Positions 23,396 to 35,500 are shown, numbered from the stretch's first letter. The stretch: DNA of 64,000 bases from Sphaerolaimus hirsutus (GCA_964036195.1 OZ038458.1:19481832-19545831), one strand, 5' to 3'. Made by a program: numbers and translations. The notes: a model not told the origin generated them from the sequence alone.

Positions 23396-23613
23396 GTCGC
23401 TGTAAACAAAGCGCGAGGGTTGTCTGTTTTATTTTTAACGCTCAAGCCATGTTTTCCACTCGGGCATCACAATTTCTCGCTTACATAAATATCACAATTT
23501 TTTACCCTGTTACGTAAATATAATATTTACAATCACAGGCTCCACACTTCTTCCATTTACTCAACACGCGATCGCTAGGCCATCTCAGGGCCCCTAGTAT
23601 GTACTCGGACGTA

Positions 23614-24743
23614 TCAGAGTTTGAACATTTTCACAAAGATCACAGCCGAAGCCGCGCAGGTAACAATTGCCACGCGAGTGGGCATGTTGGCACTCTGCCC
23701 GTTGCAGAAGTCGCCCTTGCAGCAGCACATTTTCACGGGAATTTGGTGTCCCACGCCAATTTGGTTCGCTCCCACCTGTTATGATTTTTATGTATTATAC
23801 CTACTATACTCGGCGCACCGCACGCTGTGCATTTTTCAGAAGGAAACACTCCATCATGACGTCATCGTTGATAAAATAAAAATTGTTCCAGAAAAAGCAT
23901 TTCAGGCATAAAAGTGATGTTGGTTGTACTCCGGCTCCTTTTCTTTTTTAAATATTTTTTTATTCTCGTGAAAGTGGATACATAAGTTTCTTACGCCCGC
24001 GTTATCGACTGTAAGTAATATGTACCTATACATATTTAAGTAATTTTGGGCGCATATTTTGCTGTCCGTGGAGTATAGGAACATAGGCATTTTAGTTTAG
24101 GGCATAGTTTCACTGGGCTGAGGGAGGGGTGTTCGCCACAAAGCACACTACCTAGTTGTAACTCAGGACCGCTCGGTCAAAATTGCTGGAATTTAAATAT
24201 TTACGGTATTTATATTTTTCCAAATATTCTAAAAGAAGATTTTTCACGTTTTTTAAGGTGTAGAAACAGAAAAGATTTTGGGGTCATTTACCTGACTACC
24301 CAACCCCCCCCCCCCTCAATCAATCTATTGGCACCGCACACTGGATGTCAACTGGTTTCGGTGTCAACGCTGTCAACGGTGTTCGATGACTCTGCAGGTT
24401 GCAGGACAAATTTCAAGGGCTCATGTGGCAAAGTCGAAGAGGACCATGTGCATAATTGAGCATGGTTTTACAGCCCATAAACGTAAATATGTGTGAAAAG
24501 CAGTCTGCCCAGTTGACATCCAGTTGACATCCAGTTGACATCCGCAACATTCCACCAAAGTCCACAACCCCGACATACAAAGACACCCCCAGTCTTTAAT
24601 TCCTTGCAGCCTTCAGCTTCGAGGCATGTATATGGGTTTGTAGTATTGACGCAACCCTTGAAATACAGCTGCTCGTCCTCCCCGAATGCGTACTTGTAGC
24701 AACCGTCAAACTTCGGGTCACACGGATCCGCAGTTGCGGTCGA
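23614..24743 (-). CDS. Ly6-2: Ly6 domain gene lacking its signal exon (probable pseudogene)
   Basis: Two coding exons are intact: 24743-24579 (STATADPCDPKFDGC, YAFGEDEQLYFKGCVNTT) and 23775-23614 (VKMCCCKGDFCNGQ, hydrophobic tail AIVTCAASAVIFV, TGA). Both are in phase 0 like Ly6-1, to which they are very similar. The intron and flanks are also homologous to Ly6-1, so this is a segmental duplicate. The part of Ly6-1 that holds the signal exon (about 19822-20663) is missing here: homology stops near 25194 and resumes near 25506, with a 311-bp hairpin-bearing sequence between. Without a first exon the product could not be secreted, unless another start is used. The central exon has a 3-codon insertion relative to Ly6-1. 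Confidence 0.65.
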
Positions 24744-24897
24744 CTGCGTTGGGAGTGATAACTGATTTTGAGACCTTTTGAGGGTCCTGCAGGGTTTGCT
24801 CTTTCACATCCCTGCTCAGTGAAGTGGCCATTATTTGGGGATTTTTGTTGAATTTACTTACACGTACTTAATGACATTGAAATTGATGACCGATGAT

Positions 24898-25075
24898 CCG
24901 AAGGCGCCGTTTGCGCCTGGCGCCGCATTTCGATATGCGCCATTGGCGTTTCGCGCACCTTTTCTATGGCACCTGGCGCCATATTTCCCGGCGCTCTGTT
25001 TTCAAATGGCGCCCCGGCGCTTGGCACTCTTTTTCTATGGCGCCTGGCGCCATGGCGCTTTTCCATCACTGTTGG
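24898..25075. repeat. GGCGC-array MITE in Ly6-2 intron
   Basis: Array of GGCGCC units between GATGATCCGAAG and GCGCTTTTCCATCACT. It occupies the same place as 19627-19695 in Ly6-1, so it was present before the duplication. Confidence 0.7.
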
Positions 25076-25194
25076 GTGGTAAATATCATTAATGTCGGGT
25101 AGGGCCTCGGTGGCCTGGGCGTGAACTCGTTCATTTTTTAATTACCAACTCTTATTACCGATAAAAAAATTACGAAATATTTTAGTTAGGGTAA

Positions 25195-25505
25195 GGCGGT
25201 GTTTACACGGATTCTTTGTGACGACAAAAATTGTGATTTTGTCAACCATGTTTTTGGGTGAAAACCAATAAGTAGATAGATCGGACGCCTCAATTGATCA
25301 TTATTTGATCGACCCCATTACTTGGAACAATAATTAATTTTTATAGATTATGCAATAATGCACAGCAGATAATGTATTTTTCTTGTTGTCGTAGGTTTGT
25401 CGGAGGGTTTGTTCTACGCGGCCTCGCTAGCGAGGCCATGTAGAACAAACCCTCCGACAAAGCTACGACAACATGAAAAAAGTGTGATCTAGTGTGCGTG
25501 ATTAG
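25195..25505. mobile_element. Hairpin-bearing insertion replacing the Ly6-2 signal exon
   Basis: It begins GCGGTGTTTACACGGATTC, like the ends of 55530-55830 and the start near 33570. It contains an almost perfect hairpin at 25384-25471 (GTCGGAGGGTTTGTTCTACG against CGTAGAACAAACCCTCCGAC-like sequence around CTAG). It sits where homology between the Ly6-1 and Ly6-2 loci breaks. Confidence 0.65.
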
Positions 25506-25584
25506 GGAAACAATGACGCCAACGATTGAATGCCACTATTTCGCCAACGCCACTATTTCACCATTTCTATCGGTACAGAACATC

Positions 25585-27220
25585 TACCGTATTTCCTCGA
25601 AATACCACCAGGGGGTCTATTTTTCAGAGTGAGAATTTTGAGGGGGGTCAAACGAGGGAGGGAGTATTTCTTATTGTATTAGGGTGTAAACTAAGTTTCT
25701 TATATTTTTTTACGATCTCATAGAGATACACATTCCTGCGTCCCATTCTGTTGTACATTGGCCGATTTTGATGCCCTTCGAGTATGTTGGGGTTTGGGGT
25801 CTGCGCTATGCCGAATTGTTTTGGTTTGCTCGTATAATGCCCCAGTCCCGAGATAAGGGGGGTCTATAAAATGGTGGTCATTTTGCATAGATTATCTGTA
25901 CGTTGAGTTTGAAGCTTAATAACTTGACCATTTCTGGGTCGATTTAGATAATTCAACAATTAAAATGATCGAAACAACCTGAAGATTCCATTTTTGCGGT
26001 CAGATTAGAGATGTCTAAATTTCGTATGCCGATTTGAACCAGTTTTTAAACATGAAAAATAGTCGTGATAATACTTTTTAAAGACGGTTGTTTTGAACAT
26101 GCTATCATATACTTTAGACAAAAAGTATAAATCTGGCCCAAAAATTGTTTCAATATCTCTTTCCAGTCAAAAGTTACAGGACTTTAAACTTGCACCCCCA
26201 AACCGTAAATATAAATTACTGCATGAAGAACAAAGCATGCAAATTCAAAACTCTATATCTCAGCCATTTCTCTGCCGATTTTCACCTATGAATGCTTAAA
26301 ATGATCACAATGACCTGTAGATTTCATTTTTATGTTCTGATTATCTGTATGCACTGTTCTTCATGCGGTTATTTTATGAGCGGTAGGTGAAAGTTCAAAG
26401 TGATATAACTTTTGATTGGAAAGAGATATTGAACTCATTTTTGTTTTAGATGAATTCTCGTTGCTTAAAGTATATGATAGCATGTAAAAAAATTATTTTT
26501 TTCATGTTGAAAAACCGGGTCAAATCGACATACGGAATTTAGGCATCACTAATCCGACCGCAAAAATGGATCTTCAGGTTGTCCCGATAATTTTAAGTGT
26601 CGAATGATCCAAATCGGCAAAGAAATGGGCAAGTTATTCAGCTTGAAAGTCAATGTGCAGATCATCTGTGCAAAATGACCACCATTTTTTAGACCCCCCT
26701 TATCTCGGGACTGGGGGATTATTTGAGCAAACCAAAACAATTCGGCATAGCCCAGACCCCAAACCCCAACATACTCGAAGGGCATCAAAATCGGCCAATG
26801 TACAACAAAATGGGATGCAGGAATGTACATTTCTATGAGATTTCAAAAAATATAAGAAACTTAGTTTACAGCCCAATATAATAAGGGGTATTAAATAATT
26901 TTTAGAACTCCCAGTACTAATTAGTTGTTTGTAACGTACGCTGACGTAGAAAAATGTAAAAATAAGCGCCATGTATAAGGGTCTAGACATATAGGTATAA
27001 CTATTATATGTAATTGGTATGAACCATGTTCTAACGTAACAAAGTCATTGTTTTTAACGTGTGTTCTGCATTGCCCAGATCACAAACTGTAGCTTTTGTA
27101 AATTACGTTCTCTTTACACTTAATTTGGGGGGGGGGGGTATTTTGAGGGTGGTTATAAATTCTTAGTGGCCATTTTTAAGGGGGGATTTGGAGAGGGGGG
27201 TATTTCGAGGATATACGGTA
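25585..27220. mobile_element. TACCGTATTTC-ended element carrying a 1.19-kb palindrome
   Basis: It starts TACCGTATTTCCTCGAAATACC and ends TTTCGAGGATATACGGTA. The flanking portions match 20725-20930 next to Ly6-1, including AACTCCCAGTACTAATTAG and AAATAAGCGCCATGTATAAG on the right. It contains the nested palindrome 25682-26874. Confidence 0.7.
25682..26874. repeat. 1193-bp near-complete palindrome inserted after duplication
   Basis: The left end GGGTGTAAACTAAGTTTCTT mirrors the right end AAGAAACTTAGTTTACAGCCC. Inner matches include CTATCATATACTTTA with TAAAGTATATGATAG and GCATGAAGAAC with GTTCTTCATGC. It is centred near 26278. The equivalent site by Ly6-1 (about 20810-20830) lacks it, so it is younger than the duplication. 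A partial relative lies at 55850-56080. Confidence 0.85.
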
Positions 27221-27262
27221 TACAGCAGCAGTTTATTACATTTCCTTGGTGGTATTTTATAT

Positions 27263-27842
27263 TACCGCAATCCCTCGAAATACCCCCAGGGGATTTATTT
27301 TTCAGAGTGGAAATTTTGAGGGGGGTATTTCGAGGGGGGGGGGGGTTATTATTTCGCCAGAAATTTTCGAGACAGTTTGTAGTAAAGAATGCTCCATTTT
27401 ATACCCCAAACTGGTAATAAATGCGGCGAACGATGTTATACTTGGACGTATCAAACGTGTATCGCTACACGAACCAGTCTATGTGTACCAGGGATGCAAA
27501 TTGGTCCCAATTTTTACATCATGTATATCGTAAACTGGTGGAAAATTGAAATGTAAAATTCACAAAACCATTTTTTTAAACCCCCACATGTAAGCTGTCA
27601 GGCTGTCATCTTGTGTGAGGGTGCCCCCAAGTATCTACTATATATACCCAACGGGGCACCCCCTCAGGCCACCCTTGCTGCTGAAAATATTTTTTATATG
27701 TGCCACTAGCTTATTCATGATGTACCTTCTTCCAGACGGGGGTATTTCGAGGGGGGGGGGTATTTTTCCCCAGCTCGAAAACACCTTGGGGTATTTCGAG
27801 GTGGGGGTTTATTCAAGGGGGGTATTTCGAGGAAATACGGTA
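27263..27842. mobile_element. TACCGCAAT/TACCGTATTTCC-ended element
   Basis: It runs TACCGCAATCCCTCGAAATACC...TTTCGAGGAAATACGGTA with several G-tract modules of the form GGGTATTTCGAGGGGG. TA flanks both ends. Confidence 0.7.
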
Positions 27843-28264
27843 TTTAGAAAAAAGCTAAACACACTGCATTTATCCATAAATATATGTAGGTATTCCTAAA
27901 ACAATTTATTGTGAGTTATTTTTATTATATGTTCGTGAGGTGCACTTTATTCACATGCAAATATTTTACAGAGGAGTTACATTTTGTCAGAATTTTTACC
28001 ACTTCACAAGAACCATGATCAAGTAACAAAATATAATACCTGACCGAAAAAATACACAAAATACATTGTTGGTTACCTAACAATATTGCAAGGGATATGA
28101 AAAGAATCACTTGGTTGAGGTGCTTGCCAAGTCAAAAGCGCTGTTTAGTTGGGGTTGGATAAGTAAATAAACACATTTTAGAAGGGAGAAAACCATTTAA
28201 TAGACTTCATAACTACTCAGGACCTTATCAGAGGGCCATCTCTGGACTCATTTGTTTCGTCTGG

Positions 28265-29936
28265 TCAAATGTCTGGAATGTTCAAAAATTGGAAAATTAT
28301 CACAGCCAAAATCGCACAGCAGAAAAATGCAACGAATGTGGGCACATTGGCAACCTGCCCATTGCAGAGGTCGCCCTTGCAACAGCACATTTTCGCGGGG
28401 ATGACACTTTTGGCTTCGCCTATACCCGCTGATCTGCCTCGTACCTGCCAGTGCCATATGCGGATTTAAGTAGGGTTGCAAACTGCGGCGTGATATAAGT
28501 AGGTATTTAGGTAGGTGGTTGAGGGAGTTGGCTTGCATTATATGTGTGGTATTTCGGCGCCATCGCCTCATGATATATCACTCTTCGAGAATGGCGGCGC
28601 GCCTGGCGCCATTTTCTATGCTTGGCGGGTCAATATAAAGTAACTGAAAAATTGATGTTTCCAGTCTGAGTTTTTTTCTTCAAAATTCATGTTCCAATCT
28701 CAACTTTTCTAGATAAATTATCATGTGAGAGATGTTATTTTCTAACTTGAATGGAAAATGATGTTGCACAATAACCTACGGAAAATTGATTTAATATTCC
28801 ATTGACTATTATTATACTCCGGTTACTTTACACCCTGCACGCGTGGTTCCCGCTGGAAGTGTGCCAGCGATGGTTAACGCGTCCGAGTTTCATAAAAAGA
28901 TGACAAAATTGATTGTTGTTATAATGTTATTCACTAACATATTCACATCGATGATTTTTTTTCATATTTTTACGGAAATCGCATGATTTAATAATCATTG
29001 GCACGCTTCCAACACGAGACATAAATCAGTGCGAGGGCAGAGTATCACGTACGCCGAGTATAAAAGGGGTGATTTTTCAGAGGGGTGGGGGGGTGGGCAA
29101 TCAAAAATGTACAGTATCTTAATCAAAAAAAATTTTCAACAAAAATTCTGACATACCACTACATCGACATCCTTCTCCTCCACGCATCCCTCTTCGCAGC
29201 AGGTGTTCAGAGAAGCGCAACCCTTGACAAACAACTGATCGTCCTCCCCCAACGCATCTTTGTAGCAACTGTCGACACCCTCTGGACAATCGATGGTGCC
29301 CGTTGACTGCGGTGGGATAATTGGGTGGATTTAAGGCGGAGTTTGTGCTGAACTACCTAGACGCTTTTAAAAAAGAGCCGTTTTTCAACTGGATCGCAAA
29401 TTTTAGTACATACATACACCAGGTTTTTAAAAAAAATTTGTGCAGAAAGATGTAATTTCATAAAAATTACCGTTGGTCGTTGTTTGCATTGGTTTTGTGG
29501 CAGTTTTAGTCAAAAGCTTGCCGACACTTTTCATGCTAGTGTGCAATAACACGTACACTGCAATAACACGTACACGTACCAGCGCCGTGCACTTTGCAAT
29601 GGGATAAATTAACCTAGTGCCAACAGCACCAGGACACATACACCAGAACTCACAGGATTATCACCGCCCTCATACAGATGCTTGAAACACCTGGTGCCAG
29701 TCCCTGACCCTGTAAAATGCCCTGTAAAATGTCATGCAAAGTGTCAAAAGTCATGGAAAATGCCCTGCAAAATGGCTACTGGGTTGCCATTTTGCATGCC
29801 ATGTTCCATGACATTTGACATTTTACAGGGCATTTTACAGGGTGTGGGACTGCCCCCTGATTCCATCCACCAGAATCGACGGGTGCGTGAGCAGCAGAAG
29901 CGTCGCTGCCAGGGCCGCGCTGCCCATGCCCAGCAT
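28265..29936 (-). CDS. Ly6-3: secreted/GPI-anchored Ly6 domain protein
   Basis: Coding blocks on the minus strand are 29936-29857 (MLGMGSAALAATLLLLTHPS signal peptide), 29690-29654 (CFKHLYEGGDNP), 29306-29157 (STGTIDCPEGVDSCYKDALG, KGCASLNTCCEEGC) and 28444-28265 (KMCCCKGDLCNGQ, hydrophobic VAFFCCAILAVII, TGA). Phase is consistent, giving about 148 aa. The first two blocks are separated by an introner-like element (29694-29856) between CAG triplets. Exact removal joins ...VDGI-RCFKHLY, matching DKIQCFE in Ly6-4. The sense-strand tip is GG rather than GT, so the precise boundary would be GG-AG. A GT-AG alternative (donor CT|GTAAAATG, acceptor CACCAG|G) is also in frame and adds RGQSHTL in place of R. 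The intron at 28445-29156 contains an unrelated MITE. Confidence 0.78.
28814..29061. mobile_element. MITE with CCCTGCACGCGTGGTTCCCG
   Basis: About 248 bp bounded by ATACTC and GAGTAT. The copy at 39215-39468 shares ACCCTGCACGCG, GTTCCCGCTGGAAG, TTCATAAAAAG, CATTGGCACGCTTCCAAC and GGGCAGAGTATCA in the same order. Confidence 0.75.
29694..29856. mobile_element. Introner-like element (copy 5) inside Ly6-3 coding region
   Basis: It runs GTGCCAGTCCCTGACCCTG...GTGTGGGACTGCCCC between CTG triplets (29691-29693 and 29857-29859; CAG on the gene's strand). It is 163 bp and almost entirely palindromic. Confidence 0.82.
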
Positions 29937-29986
29937 GATAGTATCCTCTGGTGTTGTTTTACTTACTTATCATTGTGTCGCATAGG

Positions 29987-30647
29987 GGCCACGCACACTA
30001 GTTGACGCCGCAAAAATATGTTAACTGAATGTCAACTAAAAAACTCAATAAAATTTTTAAGAGCATCACACTTGACAGAAACAATGATAGGTACTACCTA
30101 GGTAATCAGGAAACTATACCTTATCACATCCTAATTCTATTCTAATACCTAACAATTGTGGTGGAACGAGCAAATCTAATGCAATTTCCACGTAAATTGA
30201 ACGTGCCGTGGCACTGCGTTATTGGACCCAAACGTGAAATCTATGCACATCCCTAATGCGACAGAGCAAGACATTTTGGCATCGCTCAGATTGATTTTGG
30301 TTAAAGTTTCGCTGTATTTTTGCAACGGTTTTTTTAACATTGTCTGAATTATATTATTATTTCACGGTCACACTGTATGTTGTAAAACGTGGGTGCAAAT
30401 GAGAGTTTGCTCTATCGAATTGGCAAATGGCCAATCTGCGTGAATGGGTTTTAAGGGGACGGAGTGTCCGTTTTCAATAAACAAGCGGGACAGGCGAGCC
30501 ATCCGCAAAAAAAACGTTTTTGATTGTACAAAATTTTATGAAAAATTAAATTAAATAGGAATGTTGAAATCATATAGGTAATTAACCAAAATCTAGTTGA
30601 TTTTAGTTGACATTTTTTGATGTCAACTAGTGTGCGGCAGCCCATAG
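29987..30647. mobile_element. MITE with ACTAGTTGACG ends upstream of Ly6-3
   Basis: The ends are GGGGCCACGCACACTAGTTGAC and GTCAACTAGTGTGCGGC, with about 660 bp between. It lies directly 5' of the Ly6-3 signal exon, so it may separate the gene from its ancestral promoter. Confidence 0.6.
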
Positions 30648-30699
30648 TCACACAGAAATAGACAAGTTGATAGTAAAAAGTTCACAATTTGCAAAGAAG

Positions 30700-31990
30700 T
30701 ACCTACCCAACAGTGGACCACTGACAAAAAAGATAAGTCATCATGGTCAGAACATTTTTATTAAACAGAATGCTTCCAGACGGCTAAAGCGCGCATCATC
30801 TCGGCCGTAGAGTACCAAAAGTTATGAATAATATTAGAGTTTTGAAAGCGTAGACGGTATTTTACAATGTACCTAATTCCGTGTTTCGTCGGTACGTAAA
30901 TAATTGCGAGCATTTCAGTGAGTATAATAGTTGATGACATGGGAGTGGGTGGTGAGCAGGGTTGGCAAAATCCAAAAAAATTAGAAAATATAAAATTTAA
31001 GAATAAAATAAAATAAAATGAAACATGAATTGCCGAGTTGCCATATTGCAGGGCATTCTACGTGACTTTTGACACTTTGCATGACATTTTACATTTTACA
31101 GGGCATTTTACAGGGTCGGGAACTGCCTCTGGAATCAGTGCCTTTCCTTTAGTTGTGTTCCGTTCCTATCTACCACTTGTTCACTCGTGTGCAATTGTCC
31201 GTTCGAGCTAAGCTTCGTAAAAATCATCAGGAATATTCAACTTCATTTCATTTATCCGAACAATTAGTTACGCCTAACAGTTTTCATAACTTGGGTAATC
31301 TGTAATACATCAATCACATGGTTCAATCAGTAATTTGTTCTCGCAATGCTTGTCACATAAGTATTCGCAGCGTTTTTGCTCGCTTTGTTTCAGTACTAGT
31401 GATGGAATCGCGCCAACAACTTATCGACAGTTTTTCATGATGCCAATAACTCAATACATTTTGAGTGCGACAGTCTCTATTTCATACCACAATTCTTCGG
31501 CAAAAAAACCCAATTGTGGGAATTTTCTTCAAAAGTTTTCTACTTGTCCCATCGCTGAAACGGGCCATGTTTAACCGACATCTAAACCCATCCCACATCT
31601 AGACTGGGACAGGGAACATTCTGACACGGAACTCATTTAATTATACCCGGCATGCTGAGAATAGGCAATCAAACACATGACCTAATGATTTGGAAAATGA
31701 AAATTGAGAGGAAGTATGAAAATTTGCGATTTTCGGTGCAAATTATAGTAAAATTGCTCAAAAGCGTCCAGATACCTAGATAGCTAGGCAATTCGCGGGG
31801 GGGGGGGGGTGTTCAGGGGAAAGTAGCCAAAAAAAAGTTTCCCTCAGGGATAGATAGATCGCTGGGCGGTTTGGGGTGGGGTTACCCGCCCCCCGTTGAC
31901 ACGGATGACATAAAATTAAATATGCGGTCGGTCTAGATATGGGATGGGTTTAGATGTCGGATGGCACAGGCTCCCTGTAACGTCAAATTT
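30700..31990. other. Non-coding stretch between Ly6-3 and Ly6-4
   Basis: I see no gene. It contains half of an introner-like element (31039-31130, ending CAGGGTCGGGAACTGCC), a TAGTGATGGAATCGCGCC tip of the GGCGC family near 31397, and a G tract at 31797. Confidence 0.5.
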
Positions 31991-32068
31991 TGACACAAAC
32001 TGTGGATGGGTTTGATTTTGATTATCTGCACCGGCATCTTTCTCAACAGATAATGACACTAGACGCTA

Positions 32069-32150
32069 ATTGGCAGCGCCAAACAAGATGGCGCCAGAGC
32101 ACGCAGACAACAGTAAAAGGCGTTAACGCCATGGCGCCTTTCCATCACCT
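32069..32150. repeat. GGCGC-family fragment
   Basis: Contains GCAGCGCCAAACAAGATGGCGCC...GCGCCTTTCCATCAC, a decayed short copy. Confidence 0.5.
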
Positions 32151-32362
32151 TATCACAGAGAGGGATCTTGGGTAGCCGCCCACTTTCCCCTCCGGTTGAA
32201 TTCCCCTCAGAGGCAATTGGCAATTGAATTACCAAATGTCCAGATGATTTGCCAATTCAATTAGCAAACGTTCGGGCGGTTTGCCAAAAACCCGTTAAGG
32301 TGACTTGACTATCAGTTAAATTCCCCTTGAGGGGGATTGACCTGGGAAGGGAATGTGACCTA

Positions 32363-32535
32363 TGGGCACTCTCAGACCCCGTCAAAAGCCCTGTAAAATG
32401 TCAAATGCCATGCAAAGTGTTAAAAGTCATGAAAGTCAACCGAGTTGCCATTTTGCAGGGCATTTTCCGTGACTTTCGACACTTTGCATGACATTTGACA
32501 TTTTACAGGGTTTTTTACAGGGTATGGGTTGGCAC
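32363..32535. mobile_element. Introner-like palindromic element (copy 7)
   Basis: It runs TGGGCACTCTCAGACCCCG...ACAGGGTATGGGTTGGCAC with CTA triplets on both sides (32360-32362 and 32536-32538). It lies just 3' of the Ly6-4 stop codon, so it may be in the 3' UTR. Confidence 0.7.
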
Positions 32536-32570
32536 CTAGATTCAGGATCTGGGACACATCTCATCTCTAC

Positions 32571-35500
32571 TCAGATGTCAACGAGGTGCAACATTTTCAC
32601 GAGGATCAATACGAAGAAGGCGCAGCAGCCGATTGTCACGCGGATGGGCACGTTGGTTTTCTAGGGGGCAGTCCCAGACACTGTAAAAGATCCCGTAAAG
32701 TTTCATGTGTCAAGTCTTATTTTTCGTATCCAAATCTTATGTTTTTGCATCCAAATCGTACGTTTTTGGTGTGTTTTTTGTCTCCAAATCTTATATTTTT
32801 GTATCCAAAACTTATATTTTTGTATTGAAATCTTATGTCCAAATGTAAGATGTGCATGGAAAGGCATAAGATTTGGATACTATATAATAAAATTGAAATA
32901 CACATGACACTTTACATGGTCTTTTACATGACACATGACATTTTACAGGGTCTGGGACTGGCACCTGGCCGTTGCAGAAATTATCGTCGCAGCAGCATTT
33001 TTTGGCGGGGATATAATTATCTTGATCTTGACCGAAACTGTAGGTCGTAAATCCGCCTTTCTGTAAACGGAGAAGTCGCAGGTTGCAAAATGAGTGGAAT
33101 TTCAAATACCTTATTACCTCGAAATACCCCCAGCGGGTTTATTATTTCGCCAGCAAAATTTGAGGGGGGGATAATTAGAGGGGGGTTTATTCGAGGGGGG
33201 GTCTATTAATTCGCCAGAAATTTTCGGAAATTCCCCATACGCAGACGTAGAAAAATCGAACAATCACAGATTTATATGTGTTTATAAGCATATATTACTG
33301 TATATACACAAAACCATTCCCTAACGTCACTTAATCATCAGTTTTAACGTGTGTTCTGCATAGTATTTTACAGATCACAAACTGCGGTATTTGTCATGTA
33401 CGTTCATGTTACACTCAATTTTAGGGGGGGGGGGTATTTCGAGGGGGGGTTATTATTTCCTCAGCCGAAAGTTAGGGGGGTATTTCGAGGGGGGGTGGGT
33501 TAATTCAAGGGGGGGATAATTCGAGGTAATACGGTATTTAATTGAATACCTAGATCTATATATTTTTTAAAGCAGTGTTTACACGGCCTCCGTGTGACGG
33601 CACTGGTGTCGACGGGACCCAAATACTTATCACCTCCAATCTTTTCATATACCGTATTTCCTCGAATTACCCCCCTCAAAACGGCCACTATGAATTTATA
33701 AACCCCCCTCGAAGTCTTCTTTTTCATGGTGGTTATTGTTGCATTTTTCTACCTCTTGCGTACATTACAACCAACAATAAGTAGGTATTTTTACCTATGT
33801 ACTGGGAGTTCAAGATAATTCTGGTGAAATAATACCGCCCTCGCAAAAACCCCTCAAAATTTCCACCATGAAAAAATAAACTCCCTAACACACGATAATT
33901 TTTGAATTGACAGTAAATTTTTTGGCCCGTTTTCAGAATTAAATTTTTCATTTTTCAAAAATATTTCTTAACATCAAAAATTTATTAGGTATTTTCAAAT
34001 ATATTCCCCTCACAATGACATCACTATTAAACCAACTATCTCGACATCGACGCTTATTTTTTGACAGTGATTGACGTCGGGGCAGTGAGTCTCGTCGGCG
34101 CAACCCCTGATATAGAACTGATCATGCTCTCCGAGCGTATCCTTGTAACAATACTGGCCATCCTTACATTCGACGATTTTTGGCGGCTGCATTGAGAGTA
34201 CAATGATGTAAACAGCGCCAAAATTTGGCGCCAGGCGCTTTCTAAACCTTAGCGCCAAGCGCCAATAGTGCCACGCGTCAAAAGCTCCATGACTAGGGTG
34301 TCAAATTTCCGTTTTCCGTTTTCCGTTTCCGTTTTCCGCAGGCAAATTTTTTCCGTTTTCCGTTCCGTTTTCCGGCTGCTGAAACTTTTTTTCCATTTTC
34401 CGTTCCGTTTTCCGGCAACTTTTTTTTCCGTTTCCGTTTTTCCGGCTCATTTTCCGTTTGCCGGCTAAATTTTCAGTTTTTCCGCTTTTTTTTCCATTTT
34501 CCGCCTCAATTTTCCATTTTTCCGCCTCATTTTACCTTTTTCTGGCTCAACTTTCTGTTTTCTGATCTGCCAAACTGGTAAAAATTCATGCAGATTATCA
34601 ATGATGTAAAATTTTTTCTGTTTCCAGCATAATTACTGCAAATTTTTTCCACTACCAGCAAAATTTCAGCAAATTTTATCTGTTTTCCGGCAAAATTTCA
34701 GCAAGTTTTTCCATTTCCGTGCAAATTTGATTTTTCCGTTTCCGTTTTTCCGGCCTCTCTTTCCATTTTCCGGCCGCTGAAATTTTTTTTCCGTTTCCGT
34801 TTCCGTTTTCCGCCAAGTGCAAATTTTTTTCCGTTTTCCGTTCCGTTTTCCGGCCGCTGAAAAATTTTTTCGTTTCCGTTTTCCGTAAAAAATTTTTTTT
34901 GACACCCTATCCATGACGCAGTTTCCTTTGGCGCTAGCGCCAGCTTTTGTTTCTTTCTGGCGCCACTTAAAACTAGCGCCAAACGTCAAAAGCGCCAAGG
35001 CGCTTTTCTTGGGCATTGCGCCAAGCGGCAGGAAGCTGTACGCACCTTTAAGTAGGGATTTTGATCACCGCCCACATATAGATGTTCGAAACGGGTCAGG
35101 CCTAAATGGCATCTAATCCGCTTGGCATCTGGACCCAGATAGCATGGATTTCTGTCTGCTTGGCATCTAGACCTGCCTGGCATCTATCCAATGCTGGATG
35201 CCAAGCGGACTGTGGCATAGATGCCAAACTGGGGGGTAGGGCCAGATGCCAAGCGGGCAGGGCGGGTCTACATGTCCAGTGTATCATGTGCACAAAAAAT
35301 ATGAATTCAAAATGTGTAAAAATTTCAATGTTGTTCCCAATTATTATTTTCAGATGTCAAGTGTCTCTGAATTTTTTTATTTAAATGCAAATATGAGTAC
35401 CATTTGAAATGGGGAAGAAGGGTAGATACATGCATGCCCATGTAAATTCATAAATACAAATCTTTAGTAACCCTGTAAGAGTGGCTACTAGAATAAATTT

